Origin: Planctomycetia bacterium
GTDB taxonomy: Bacteria > Planctomycetota > Planctomycetia > Pirellulales > Thermoguttaceae
Direction: 5' to 3'
NCBI GenBank assembly: GCA_030527185.1
Contig: JAUNBF010000034.1
Span: forward strand, 1 to 39,483
DNA length: 39,483 nucleotides
Notes under the pieces: generated by a model
What the model was told of the DNA's origin: nothing
Databases searched by the model: none
The model's input: the letters and a program-made list of their open reading frames with translations, nothing else
Position numbers and translations under genes: made by a program
Shown here: piece by piece, positions 1 through 7,370 of the stretch
Layout of the letters: every line of letters begins with the position of its first letter
How positions within the stretch are numbered: position 1 is the stretch's first letter

Positions 1-4
1 CCAA

Positions 5-54
5 GGGAGGGGCTTTCGTGCGGAAAACCGGAAATTTCAAGGAACACTGGTATA
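5..54. repeat. Intergenic repeat, left copy
   Basis: About 50 bases starting GGGAGGGGCTTTCGTGCGG and ending AACACTGGTATA recur in direct orientation at 39067-39115 with a single-base length difference. The right copy follows a GAAAGCCCCT/AGGGGCTTTC hairpin; the left copy keeps only the right half of that hairpin at the window edge. No convincing gene is present in 1-226, and the short reading frame there overlaps this repeat. Confidence 0.8.
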
Positions 55-55
55 G

Positions 56-89
56 CAGCGTAGGAGAATTTCCACAGAAGATGGAGATG
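56..89. repeat. Intergenic repeat, inverted partner at 39341-39374
   Basis: The reverse complement of these 34 bases matches 39341-39374 at 29 of 34 positions by eye, with the shared core TCTCCTACG. It directly follows the 5-54 repeat, so the left intergenic region is a mosaic of elements also present at the right end. Confidence 0.65.
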
Positions 90-188
90 ACCGCCGAGAT
101 TCGGAGGGGGACGGCGTTAGCCGGGGGTGGTTTGGAAGTGGAAAGATTTTTTCCCGTGCCGAAACACCCCGTCTGCTTGTCGGCAGTC

Positions 189-209
189 ACCCCTCTGAAA
201 GAGAGGGGT
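189..209. terminator. Hairpin downstream of the SDR gene
   Basis: ACCCCTCT and AGAGGGGT form a perfect 8-bp stem with a 5-base loop. It lies 18 bases beyond the stop of the minus-strand SDR gene and may terminate that operon, although no clear U-tract follows on the minus strand. Confidence 0.4.
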
Positions 210-226
210 ATGAAAGGAGCGGAATC

Positions 227-970
227 TTAATTCAACGACAATCCACCATCGACATAAACCGACGCGCCATTGATATACCGAGCCGCATCGGTGGTCAGGA
301 AAACAACCAGGCCGGAAATATCGTCTGGTTCCGCAATGAATTTGGCCGGGATGTTCTTCACCACCATTGCCTCATACGCCGGGTCTTCGAGAACTTTCCG
401 ATTCAAGTCCGTCCGAATCGCGCCGGGAGCAATACTGTTCACCGTGATTCCATACTGGCCGAATTCTTTGGCATGTTCCCGCGTCATTTGCCACATACCT
501 GCCTTGCTGATACTGTAAATACTGCGGTTGGCGGTCGGACGTTCTTCATGAACCGACGAAATATTGATGATTCGCCCCCACTTTTCCGTCACCATCGTCC
601 GCAAAGCACGTTGCGAACAGAAAAACGCGCCCTTGAGGTTCGTGTTCATGATCAGGTCGTACGTGGCCTCATCGTATTCCGTCGATGGCTGTCGAATCTC
701 GATTCCCGCGTTGTTGACCAACACCTGAACCGGACCGAAATCCGTCTCGATGGTGTCGAACATTTTCTGCACGTCGTCGTAAAATCCGACATCCGCCTTG
801 ATCGCTTTCGCCTCCCCCCCCGCGTCGGCAATCCTCTCGCAGACGGACGACGCGGCATAGTCGCTACGGCAATAATTCACCAAAACGGTAAATCCCGCTT
901 TTCCCAACGCAAACGCAATTTCCGCTCCAATTCCCCGGCTTCCACCCGTGACCAACGCTATTTTCGACAT
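227..970 (-). CDS. SDR-family NAD(P)-dependent oxidoreductase
   Basis: This 247-residue classical short-chain dehydrogenase/reductase is complete. Visible motifs are the nucleotide-binding TGGSRGIG (8-15), NNAG (86-89), the catalytic Ser near 139, and Tyr152 and Lys156 in YSISK; PGAIRTD follows at the usual place. Generic similarity is to FabG. It is last in the xylan/uronate operon, and its start lies 13 bases inside the end of the mannonate dehydratase gene, so translation is probably coupled. From that context it may be the fructuronate/mannonate oxidoreductase that replaces UxuB; this is inference. The start has AAAGGA seven bases upstream. A G8 run (plus-strand C8, 814-821) lies in frame at residues 50-53, and the gene is intact. 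Confidence 0.9.
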   Translation of the reverse strand: MSKIALVTGGSRGIGAEIAFALGKAGFTVLVNYCRSDYAASSVCERIADAGGEAKAIKADVGFYDDVQKMFDTIETDFGPVQVLVNNAGIEIRQPSTEYDEATYDLIMNTNLKGAFFCSQRALRTMVTEKWGRIINISSVHEERPTANRSIYSISKAGMWQMTREHAKEFGQYGITVNSIAPGAIRTDLNRKVLEDPAYEAMVVKNIPAKFIAEPDDISGLVVFLTTDAARYINGASVYVDGGLSLN

Positions 971-1929
971 GATGTGTTCCTTTCTCTGGAATCCTCTGCG
1001 GCCAGCAAACCTTTCAAATACCCGATAGCAAAAATGTGTCCCATCATCTCATAACCGCTTCCCGCCCCTTCGCCTGCCAGACTGGGGGCGTGGTCGGTAC
1101 GAATCGGACCGTCGAACCCGATCTCCCGATACGCACGAATCAAATCCGCCATATCGTGGTCGCCATTGTCGTGAAACGCTTCCACAAAATGGTTCCCCGC
1201 TCCGCGAATATCTCGAAAATGGACGAAAAAAATCCGCTTTCCCCACTCCCGAATCAGCGACGGAACGTCCTCCCCCATCGCAAAAAAATTGGCCTGGCAA
1301 AACGTGATTCCATGCGAAGGACTCTCCGACAATGCCATGGCTCGGCGAAAACCTTCGGCAGAAGTCAAAAAACGGCCGTAGCCTTGCAACATCGGAATCG
1401 GCGGGTCGTCCGGGTGAAGACCCATCCGTACGCCTGACGCCTCTGCCACGGGCAAAACACGCTGGATAAAATAGCGGTAATTTTCCCAAACCGCTTCCGG
1501 CGTAATACGCACCGCTTCCGAGGGCACGTCGGCCAAATCGAATTCCGAAGTCAACGCTCCGCCCCGCTCCGAAACATCCGTCCGCGTCCGGTACCAGCCA
1601 ATTCCTGCCATGAAATTATAACACAGCAGAGGAATCCCCACTTCTCCCATATTCCGAAGCATGGCCTGGTATTTTTCAATATCTTCCTCCCGACCCGGCA
1701 GGCCCAGTTTGATTCGCGACATATCCATCGCGTCTCCTTCCAGACCCTCCAGAATCAGGCCAGCTTTCGCAAAACGCCGTTTTGCCTCCACCAATACTTC
1801 TATCTTATCCGGGGCATCGTAACCTGTCAAGTCGGGTGCCAATTTCACGATCGCGTGCGTCACTCCGATCTGGCGGGCAATTTCCCATCGAGAATCGGGG
1901 TGAAACGGTAAAAACATGCTGATTTTCAT
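958..1929 (-). CDS. uxuA: D-mannonate dehydratase, UxuA family
   Basis: This 323-residue protein would convert D-mannonate to 2-keto-3-deoxy-gluconate, the dehydration step of glucuronate catabolism. Family signatures seen are HPDDPP (metal and substrate loop), FFVHFRDIRG, HDNGDHDM, RTDHAPSLAGE and a C-terminal GHIFAIGYLKGL. The ATG at 1929, giving MKISMFLPF, matches the family N-terminus; a longer frame to 1953 begins only with TTG. No strong ribosome-binding site is visible. It overlaps the downstream SDR start by 13 bases and follows the MFS gene after 109 bases. The protein is shorter than E. coli UxuA (about 394 residues), like other compact mannonate dehydratases. The assignment is firm at family level. 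Confidence 0.88.
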   Translation of the reverse strand: MKISMFLPFHPDSRWEIARQIGVTHAIVKLAPDLTGYDAPDKIEVLVEAKRRFAKAGLILEGLEGDAMDMSRIKLGLPGREEDIEKYQAMLRNMGEVGIPLLCYNFMAGIGWYRTRTDVSERGGALTSEFDLADVPSEAVRITPEAVWENYRYFIQRVLPVAEASGVRMGLHPDDPPIPMLQGYGRFLTSAEGFRRAMALSESPSHGITFCQANFFAMGEDVPSLIREWGKRIFFVHFRDIRGAGNHFVEAFHDNGDHDMADLIRAYREIGFDGPIRTDHAPSLAGEGAGSGYEMMGHIFAIGYLKGLLAAEDSRERNTSCRK

Positions 1930-1961
1930 AAGTTTGCAAAAATAATAACACAAAATAACGG

Positions 1962-2020
1962 CGTCAAGACTTCAACCCCAGCCCCCTCTTTCCCCCAATT
2001 TTTAGTAGCTACCGCGCCGC
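1962..2020. repeat. Dispersed intergenic repeat, copy 1
   Basis: CGTCAAGACTTCAA is followed by CCCCAGCCCCCTCTTTCCC, an ATTTTT stretch and GCGCCGC. The same blocks in the same order occur at 34251-34350, where a 40-base palindromic insert separates them. The copy sits in the MFS-uxuA gap, so if transcribed it would be part of the operon mRNA. Confidence 0.6.
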
Positions 2021-2038
2021 GTTTTTAATTATCAATTA

Positions 2039-3415
2039 TCAATTTTTTTCCGCCGCGGCTCGATCCCGATTGTAAAAACAAAGGATCGCGACCAAGACTA
2101 ATAGTGCGGAAATAAAATACGCAACGGATAAATACGAAAGACCAGGCCCAAAGTTCCCCTCCAGTTGCTTGGCAAACAAGGCCAGCACCAAAGGTGAAAA
2201 CGACCCGATGATGAAGGCAAACGAAAGCATCAACCCTGTGGCCGTGGCTCGATATTGCGGTTCAATCACGTCGAACATGGCGGCAAAGAGGTTGGAGTCG
2301 TACACACCTCGGAAAAGGCCGAAACCTGCCAACGCGACGTAAACCATCACCACGTTCTGCGACGCTCCCATCCAGTAAATGAATGGCGTTCCCAGCAGCA
2401 GCCCGATAAATTCCATGTACATTCGGATTTTGGGAATCCGCTCGGAGAAGTAGTCGGAAATGCCCGCCGCAATGAAAACGCTGATGTAGGCCAACAGGTG
2501 GTGGTAGAACGTGGCGTTGAAGCTGGCGACAGTGCCACTGACGTCGAATTGCGAAATCAGGTACTTCGGCATCCAGGTCAAAAAGCCGACGTTGACAAAA
2601 CACATTCCCCCAAACGCCAGCGAAAGGAGGTAAAACGTCGGACGTGAGAGGATTGCTTTGAGAGCCTTGCCGAGGGGGATTTTTTCGACTCTGCCCGTGT
2701 CGCCAACAGCCGATTCGCCGAGCAAAACGCGGTCTTTCTGGTCGTTGCGAAAAATGAAATAAATCGCCAATGCCCAGAGAACACCCACCAGTCCGAATGA
2801 GTAAAACGCCGCTCGCCAGCCGAACGTAAACCCCACCCAGGCCGCCAGCGTTCCACCAAAAACGACACCGGTGTAGTTGGCCGTCTGGTGGATTGCCATG
2901 GCAGTCGCCCGCGTGTGAGCATGGTATTGGGCAATGAGCGAATTGGAGCCGGGATAATAAAACGCTTCCCCGATTCCTGTCGCGACACTGCGGACGATAA
3001 TCAGCAAAATCAGCGAAAACGTCGCCGCGTCGAGCCACAGATTCACGCCGCCGTACAGATGTGCCGTAATCCACTCACTGTCCGGCACCATCCCCGTCGC
3101 CAGCGTTCCGAGACTGAAAACCATCAGGCTCAAAAAGACGACCAGCCGTTTCTGAATGACATCCCCCGCAAAACCTGCCAGAGGAACGAAAACACCATAA
3201 AAAATGGTGAAAATCATCGCCACCAGCCCCAACTGAATCGCGTCGAATCCAAGGCCGCCCTCCGAAATCGGTTTTTCAATGAGCGGCAGGACGTTGTTGA
3301 AAAGCTGACGGTCTCCCTGATTCAGAAAAAACGCTCCCCACAAAAAAATCAGCATGTACCAAGGGTAAAGCCGGGGAATCGGATTGGGCGTCGGCGTGGA
3401 CGTGGATGGGGACAT
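2039..3415 (-). CDS. MFS transporter, probable hexuronate/sugar-acid importer
   Basis: This 458-residue membrane protein has about twelve hydrophobic segments in two halves joined by a charged loop near residues 225-250, the usual major facilitator layout. After TM1 the NQGDRQLFNN segment carries the charged residues typical of the anion:cation symporter branch, which imports hexuronates and related acids. The ATG at 3415 is preceded by AGGAG with seven bases spacing. It lies between the RraA-family gene (52 bases upstream) and mannonate dehydratase, so uptake of glucuronate or an oligomer released by the xylanase is the likely role. The substrate is inferred from the neighbours and not from residues. 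Confidence 0.82.
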   Translation of the reverse strand: MSPSTSTPTPNPIPRLYPWYMLIFLWGAFFLNQGDRQLFNNVLPLIEKPISEGGLGFDAIQLGLVAMIFTIFYGVFVPLAGFAGDVIQKRLVVFLSLMVFSLGTLATGMVPDSEWITAHLYGGVNLWLDAATFSLILLIIVRSVATGIGEAFYYPGSNSLIAQYHAHTRATAMAIHQTANYTGVVFGGTLAAWVGFTFGWRAAFYSFGLVGVLWALAIYFIFRNDQKDRVLLGESAVGDTGRVEKIPLGKALKAILSRPTFYLLSLAFGGMCFVNVGFLTWMPKYLISQFDVSGTVASFNATFYHHLLAYISVFIAAGISDYFSERIPKIRMYMEFIGLLLGTPFIYWMGASQNVVMVYVALAGFGLFRGVYDSNLFAAMFDVIEPQYRATATGLMLSFAFIIGSFSPLVLALFAKQLEGNFGPGLSYLSVAYFISALLVLVAILCFYNRDRAAAEKN

Positions 3416-3467
3416 GGTATCTCTCCTAAACCTTGTTTTAATTGATAATTATCAATTTTCCGCTATG

Positions 3468-4205
3468 TTAAAAGTAACCGCCGCGGGCATGGACTTCTTC
3501 GGGGGAAAGTCCGGCGGAAATCCAGTCTTTGAACTCATCTTCATTTTTTACAATCGACTCTGCCCGTTCGAGAACCTGGACGCAGATTTTTCGTGGCACG
3601 ACGACCGCACCATCAATATCGGCAAAAATCAAATCGCCCGGTTTAATCAACGCTGTACCGCAGATAATCGGAACCTGATAGCCAGTCATCTTGGCACGGG
3701 AAAGGGAACCGTTGGACGTGCGATAACGGCACCAGATGGGAAATTTCTGATCCAGAATATCGCCCGTATCGCGAATTCCACCGTCGATAATCGCTCCGCG
3801 AACGCCGCGTTTCATCGACATTTTCGTCATGACGCCACCCCAGTGCGACGCGTGGTCGATTCCGTTGGCATTCCAAATACAGACCATGTTCGGCTTCAGT
3901 TCCTCCAACATCTTCACCCGCAGTTCCAACTCCCCCGACACCGTAGGATCGGCATTGGAGCGAATGGTAAACGCGAACCCTGCCAGAACCATCTCGTCCC
4001 GCAATGGCATGATCGCTTCCGGCAAAGCCTGGTTGGTGAGGCACATTTCCCGCATCACATCGTTGACGCAGCCGGTATAAAGTTTTTCATATCGAGCAAT
4101 GATTTCTTCCTCCGAAATGGGAAGCTCCACCATCTCCACATCGTCGCGGATATGGCGTAGATTTTCGATATTCATTTTTCTTGGTTGCAATTGATCGTCA
4201 GACAT
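3468..4205 (-). CDS. RraA-family protein (HMG/CHA aldolase-like)
   Basis: This 245-residue member of the RraA/dimethylmenaquinone methyltransferase-like family belongs to the group of class II pyruvate aldolases and oxaloacetate decarboxylases. GVRGAIIDGGIRDTGDI contains the conserved Gly-Gly-x-Arg-Asp metal/pyruvate-binding signature, and ADIDGAVVVPR is the usual C-terminal motif. The ATG at 4205 has GGAAGGA about ten bases upstream; MNIENL ten residues in is a less favoured alternative. It lies between xylanase and transporter in the uronate operon. A role in cleaving a 2-keto acid from uronate breakdown fits the context, but the sequence does not prove it. RNase E regulation is unlikely here. 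Confidence 0.82.
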   Translation of the reverse strand: MSDDQLQPRKMNIENLRHIRDDVEMVELPISEEEIIARYEKLYTGCVNDVMREMCLTNQALPEAIMPLRDEMVLAGFAFTIRSNADPTVSGELELRVKMLEELKPNMVCIWNANGIDHASHWGGVMTKMSMKRGVRGAIIDGGIRDTGDILDQKFPIWCRYRTSNGSLSRAKMTGYQVPIICGTALIKPGDLIFADIDGAVVVPRKICVQVLERAESIVKNEDEFKDWISAGLSPEEVHARGGYF

Positions 4206-4240
4206 TTCTCATTGATCCTTCCTATAAAATAACCTTCAGA

Positions 4241-4263
4241 CGGAAAAACAAACGATTTTTCCG
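4241..4263 (-). terminator. A/T-rich hairpin between xylanase and RraA genes
   Basis: CGGAAAAA and TTTTTCCG form an 8-bp stem around seven bases, just after the xylanase stop. On the minus strand the right arm ends in a T-rich stretch. It could partly terminate or stabilise the xylanase message; a strong terminator is not certain. Confidence 0.4.
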
Positions 4264-4266
4264 CTT

Positions 4267-5661
4267 TTAGAGAACTTTGATTTCTTGAACCTTTTTCTCC
4301 CCGGCAGAATTCGTCCAGGTGATACGGTACTTTCCCTTAAATCCACGAAATTTCAATGTCACCTCCGAATTTTCCGCTTTTTGTGTGAACCGCGTCTTCC
4401 ACTCTTCGTTGATCAGCTGATCCAACGCGTGAAAAACCGGTTTTGGCTCCATCTGCCGGGTGAAAAGTCCCGATTTCAACGGTTCTCCCGACGCGCCGCA
4501 GTCGTCCACCACATTCCACCAGGTGATACGGTAAATACTCGGCCAGGAAAACCAGAGACGGTACATATCCCGCGCCAGACGAGCCTGGAGAGCATTTGCC
4601 CGCTCATCTTCGCCCGGGGCGGGGATGGTGATTTCGCTCAAGTGGAGCGGACGCTGAAACTGATCCAGTTCCTCCAGATATTTCTCCACATTTCGCGGAT
4701 GCCAGGAGGTGCCGTTGGTGAGAATATCCTGTCCGTCCATAATCTTCAACATCGGTTGGGAGCCAAAAATGTGCATTTGCAAACCGATCACGTCGATTTT
4801 GGCTCCACGCTGGATCAGGTCTTGGATAAAAGGAGGATAAACCGCCCGCCAGGAATCGTTGATATTCAACTGCACCGACGCGGGAAATTCCTTCTCGGCC
4901 TGCTGGAAAGCCTGGAAGGTATAATCTTCGGGAATCGTGCCGTAGCGGGGTTTTCCTGGAACCGGATCGACGCTCTCGTTCACCACATCCCAACTTGGAA
5001 TCACATCTTTATAATACCGGGCAATCTCCACCACCCGTTTCTCAAAAAGACGCTTCATTTCCGCGACTTTTTCCGGCTCTTTGGAAATCCACGTGGGATG
5101 ATTCCATTTCATGTTTCCCCAGATAATCGGATGGCCGTGCATGGCAATCCCCTTCGACTGGCAAAATTCGATGATTTTTTCCGGGGCGGGACGTCGCCAA
5201 TGCGGTTGTTTCCACGGTTCCGAAAGCTGATTCCAAAATTCCGGGGAATCCTCTTCCGATGCCTGATAACGCGGCTTTCCCGGTTCCGGCTCGAAAGCTT
5301 TCCAGTAAAAAGCAATCGTCGCGGAATTGAAGATCGTGCCGTACAACTTTTTGTAGCGGGCATTGCATTCCTCCGAACCAAGCTGGTCGAAGTTGAAAAT
5401 ATGGGCACCAAAAAGAAATGCGTGGGAAACCTGCTCGACCGACACTTCCGTTCCCGGTTTCACGTCGCGCAACGTCACTTCCGCGTCCGCCTTGCGGTAT
5501 TTCTCGATCCGAGCGTCAATTTCCTGCTGGAGTTCCGCGTTCCACCACTGCTGGTACTTTTCCCCAGGAAGCAGATCCGGCGTTTCCTGTGCCCGTGCCT
5601 CCCAGCCCATCCAACCTGTCAGGCAAATCAGCGTTGCCAACAGCCACCTTCGTATCTTCAT
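4267..5661 (-). CDS. Secreted endo-1,4-beta-xylanase, GH10
   Basis: This 464-residue glycoside hydrolase family 10 enzyme cleaves the xylan backbone. The start at 5661 gives a clear signal peptide (MKIRRWLLATLICLTG to ARA, likely cleaved before QETP) with AGAGG five bases upstream; a 13-residue longer frame has no such support. The acid/base glutamate is in WDVVNES (Glu229 of this form) and the nucleophile in LHLSEIT (Glu343). HGHPIIWGN and WWNVVDD are further GH10 hallmarks. A short C-terminal extension after the barrel looks beta-rich. It is the first gene of the minus-strand uronoxylan operon, with a candidate promoter at 5720-5748 and a candidate regulator site just upstream. Family assignment is firm. 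Confidence 0.9.
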   Translation of the reverse strand: MKIRRWLLATLICLTGWMGWEARAQETPDLLPGEKYQQWWNAELQQEIDARIEKYRKADAEVTLRDVKPGTEVSVEQVSHAFLFGAHIFNFDQLGSEECNARYKKLYGTIFNSATIAFYWKAFEPEPGKPRYQASEEDSPEFWNQLSEPWKQPHWRRPAPEKIIEFCQSKGIAMHGHPIIWGNMKWNHPTWISKEPEKVAEMKRLFEKRVVEIARYYKDVIPSWDVVNESVDPVPGKPRYGTIPEDYTFQAFQQAEKEFPASVQLNINDSWRAVYPPFIQDLIQRGAKIDVIGLQMHIFGSQPMLKIMDGQDILTNGTSWHPRNVEKYLEELDQFQRPLHLSEITIPAPGEDERANALQARLARDMYRLWFSWPSIYRITWWNVVDDCGASGEPLKSGLFTRQMEPKPVFHALDQLINEEWKTRFTQKAENSEVTLKFRGFKGKYRITWTNSAGEKKVQEIKVL

Positions 5662-5719
5662 ATTTGCCTCTTTTTTATTTTCAACAGGGAAGTTTCTCAC
5701 ATTTTTTCACTATTACTAT

Positions 5720-5748
5720 ATCCTACCACAAACAAAACCGAAATGCAA
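5720..5748 (-). promoter_or_regulatory. Candidate promoter of the xylanase operon
   Basis: On the minus strand TTGCAT (5743-5748) and TAGGAT (5720-5725) are separated by exactly 17 bases. The -35 box is weak, as expected for an activated promoter. The candidate operator at 5751-5780 abuts it. Confidence 0.5.
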
Positions 5749-5750
5749 GG

Positions 5751-5780
5751 GATAAAAATATATAAGATTGGACGAAAATA
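5751..5780 (+). promoter_or_regulatory. Candidate XylR-like operator, xylanase side
   Basis: GATAAAAA, then a TATAA-AT stretch, then GG(A/T)CGAAAATA, is shared with 12348-12378 in the same orientation; the last 22 positions match at 17. It lies two bases upstream of the predicted -35 of the xylanase promoter, where an AraC-type activator would contact RNA polymerase. Confidence 0.5.
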
Positions 5781-5879
5781 CTATAAAAAAAGTAAATACC
5801 CACAGACGTGGCGTAAGGAACTACGATACTTTCTCCACTTCCGTTTGCCGGAAATGCAAAGTGAGCTTTTATGGGAACG

Positions 5880-5908
5880 TTGACAAAACGGGGGATTTTT
5901 GGTATGAT
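5880..5908 (+). promoter_or_regulatory. Promoter of the DUF3754 gene
   Basis: TTGACA (5880-5885) and TATGAT (5903-5908) are separated by 17 bases, a near-consensus sigma-70 type promoter. The predicted transcript start near 5915 supports the ATG at 5957 as the gene start over the longer upstream frame. Confidence 0.7.
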
Positions 5909-5956
5909 TATCCTATCAATGCGTTTCCCCCCCACCTTTACCTGAGGACACCTCGG

Positions 5957-7243
5957 ATGTTATGGACACGAAATTCCCTCCCACTCTTTTCCTACTTTTC
6001 TCAAAATCAGCTTTCAGGAACGGAACTTGATTTTCTCCGACAAGAGGAGGAACATTTCATCCCGATTCGGCTGGAACTGATTCTGGAGCGAATTCTGAAC
6101 GATCCCGCATTGGACGCACGCGAAAAAGAGGATTTTCGGACGCTGACGCAGATGTTTCTGGAACATTATCATTACGATTATCATCACGAATACCTGGAAT
6201 TGAAAGAGTGCTTCACACCGTTCAATCCCGACCCGGAAAGTGTTTATGAAATCACGTTCAGCGAGGAGGAAAAACGCACCTTTCGAGTGCGTCTGGTGGA
6301 GGGAATCGGACATTTGCTGGAAGTGAGCAATTATCGCAAACTTTCGGAGGAGGAGTTCAACGAGTGCCTGAAATTGCAACCTTTCGGTGGTCTGGCGATT
6401 GAGGTGAACACCGAGATGTTCGAGTCGTTTCAGGTCTATTATCGAGGCATTCGGGACGTGCCGAAAAGGGAAAAGTGGGGTTATTTTTTCGAGAAGCACC
6501 GGGATGTGCGGGAATTGAAGCGGGTTTTCGTCCTTGCCCGGTATCGTGAGGAGTTGCGCGACGGGAAGATTATTGCCAAGTTGTTTCGGGACGTGGCGGT
6601 GGAGAATTTGAAGATCGTGGCACCGGAAGTTCGCCTTCTGATGCCGCTTTTGGACAAGATGAAAATCGGCGGAACGACGCTGGCCGGGATTGCCACGGCA
6701 GCTTTCAAGTTTCTCACCAGTTTGGTCGTCAATCCCTGGGTCGCGATCGTGATTTTCGGAACGTTCGTCATGGCGGTCGTGAAGGGAATTCTAGGCTTTT
6801 TCAACATTCGCACCCGTTATTTGCAGCTTTTTTCCAGCAGTCTGTACCACAACACGCTGGCGAACAATCTGGGGGCGGTCCATCTGCTCGTCGATCAGGC
6901 CGAAACGCAGGAGGTGAAGGAGGCACTGTTGGCCTACTATCTCTTGTACCGTGGGCAGAAGGAGGGTATCCACCGGACGATGGAGGAACTGGACGCGGCG
7001 GTGGAAGCGTGGCTACTGAAAAATTTCGGTTATCCGATCGATTTTGAGGTGGACGATGCTTTGCGGAAACTGATGGAAAAAAAGTTGGTGATGGCACAAT
7101 CCCACGAAAATTCCGGGGAGTTTTTCTATCAAGTTTACAATCTTCCTTCTACATTACGCCGTCTGGATGAAATTTGGGACAACCTTCACCTAAACAGCAA
7201 CGGTCATTCTGCGGAAGAAGATTCTTTTGTGACGGCGGTCTAA
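5957..7243 (+). CDS. DUF3754 (TMEM143-like) membrane protein
   Basis: This 428-residue protein resembles the DUF3754/TMEM143 family. Seen are an N-terminal helical region rich in acidic residues, the block IIAKLFRDVAVENLKIVAPE with the following LLMPLLDKMKIGG, a hydrophobic pair of segments (around FLTSLVVNPWVAIVIFGTFV), and the conserved tail YHNTLANNLGAVHLLVDQAE leading to KEALLAYYLL. The function of the family is unknown. The open frame extends to 5768, but the start at 5957 is chosen because GAGGA lies eight bases upstream and a good promoter ends at 5908. It is monocistronic: the next gene has its own promoter at 7287. Confidence 0.75.
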   Translation: MLWTRNSLPLFSYFSQNQLSGTELDFLRQEEEHFIPIRLELILERILNDPALDAREKEDFRTLTQMFLEHYHYDYHHEYLELKECFTPFNPDPESVYEITFSEEEKRTFRVRLVEGIGHLLEVSNYRKLSEEEFNECLKLQPFGGLAIEVNTEMFESFQVYYRGIRDVPKREKWGYFFEKHRDVRELKRVFVLARYREELRDGKIIAKLFRDVAVENLKIVAPEVRLLMPLLDKMKIGGTTLAGIATAAFKFLTSLVVNPWVAIVIFGTFVMAVVKGILGFFNIRTRYLQLFSSSLYHNTLANNLGAVHLLVDQAETQEVKEALLAYYLLYRGQKEGIHRTMEELDAAVEAWLLKNFGYPIDFEVDDALRKLMEKKLVMAQSHENSGEFFYQVYNLPSTLRRLDEIWDNLHLNSNGHSAEEDSFVTAV

Positions 7244-7286
7244 AAAAGAATTTTCGATATTTTTGGAAAAAAGGTGGGAAATTTTC

Positions 7287-7314
7287 TTGACAAAAGATTT
7301 TTTCGGGTTAAAAT
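7287..7314 (+). promoter_or_regulatory. Promoter of the first PEP-CTERM gene
   Basis: TTGACA (7287-7292) and TAAAAT (7309-7314) are spaced by 16 bases. The -10 region reads TTTCGGGTTAAAAT, identical to the promoter of the second PEP-CTERM gene at 35599-35627, so the two genes may share sigma factor or regulator. Confidence 0.7.
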
Positions 7315-7354
7315 AAACATTATCGATAATTTGTCGTTGAAAAGTGAATCTGGC

Positions 7355-7370
7355 AAAGGAGGTTTCCATG
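7355..7370 (+). promoter_or_regulatory. Ribosome-binding site and ATG of the first PEP-CTERM gene
   Basis: AAAGGAGG (7355-7362) lies five bases before the ATG at 7368, a near-perfect Shine-Dalgarno site. This marks the ATG as the real start, although it is not in frame with the long downstream reading frame because of the C11 tract. No ATG or GTG occurs in the downstream frame between its last stop (7379) and the TTG at 7424. Confidence 0.85.

Noticed and set aside
18..230. 70-codon plus-strand frame at the window start
   Set aside because: It covers the intergenic repeats shared with the right end, lacks a ribosome-binding site and has no family resemblance.
4285..5883. Long plus-strand frame opposite the GH10 xylanase
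   Set aside because: The minus-strand xylanase has catalytic motifs and a signal peptide; the opposite product looks like antisense translation.
5919..5956. C7 run near the DUF3754 start as a fourth switch
   Set aside because: C8 would place an upstream ATG (5919) in frame, but that ATG lies about 11 bases after the predicted -10 box and has no ribosome-binding site, whereas ATG 5957 does.
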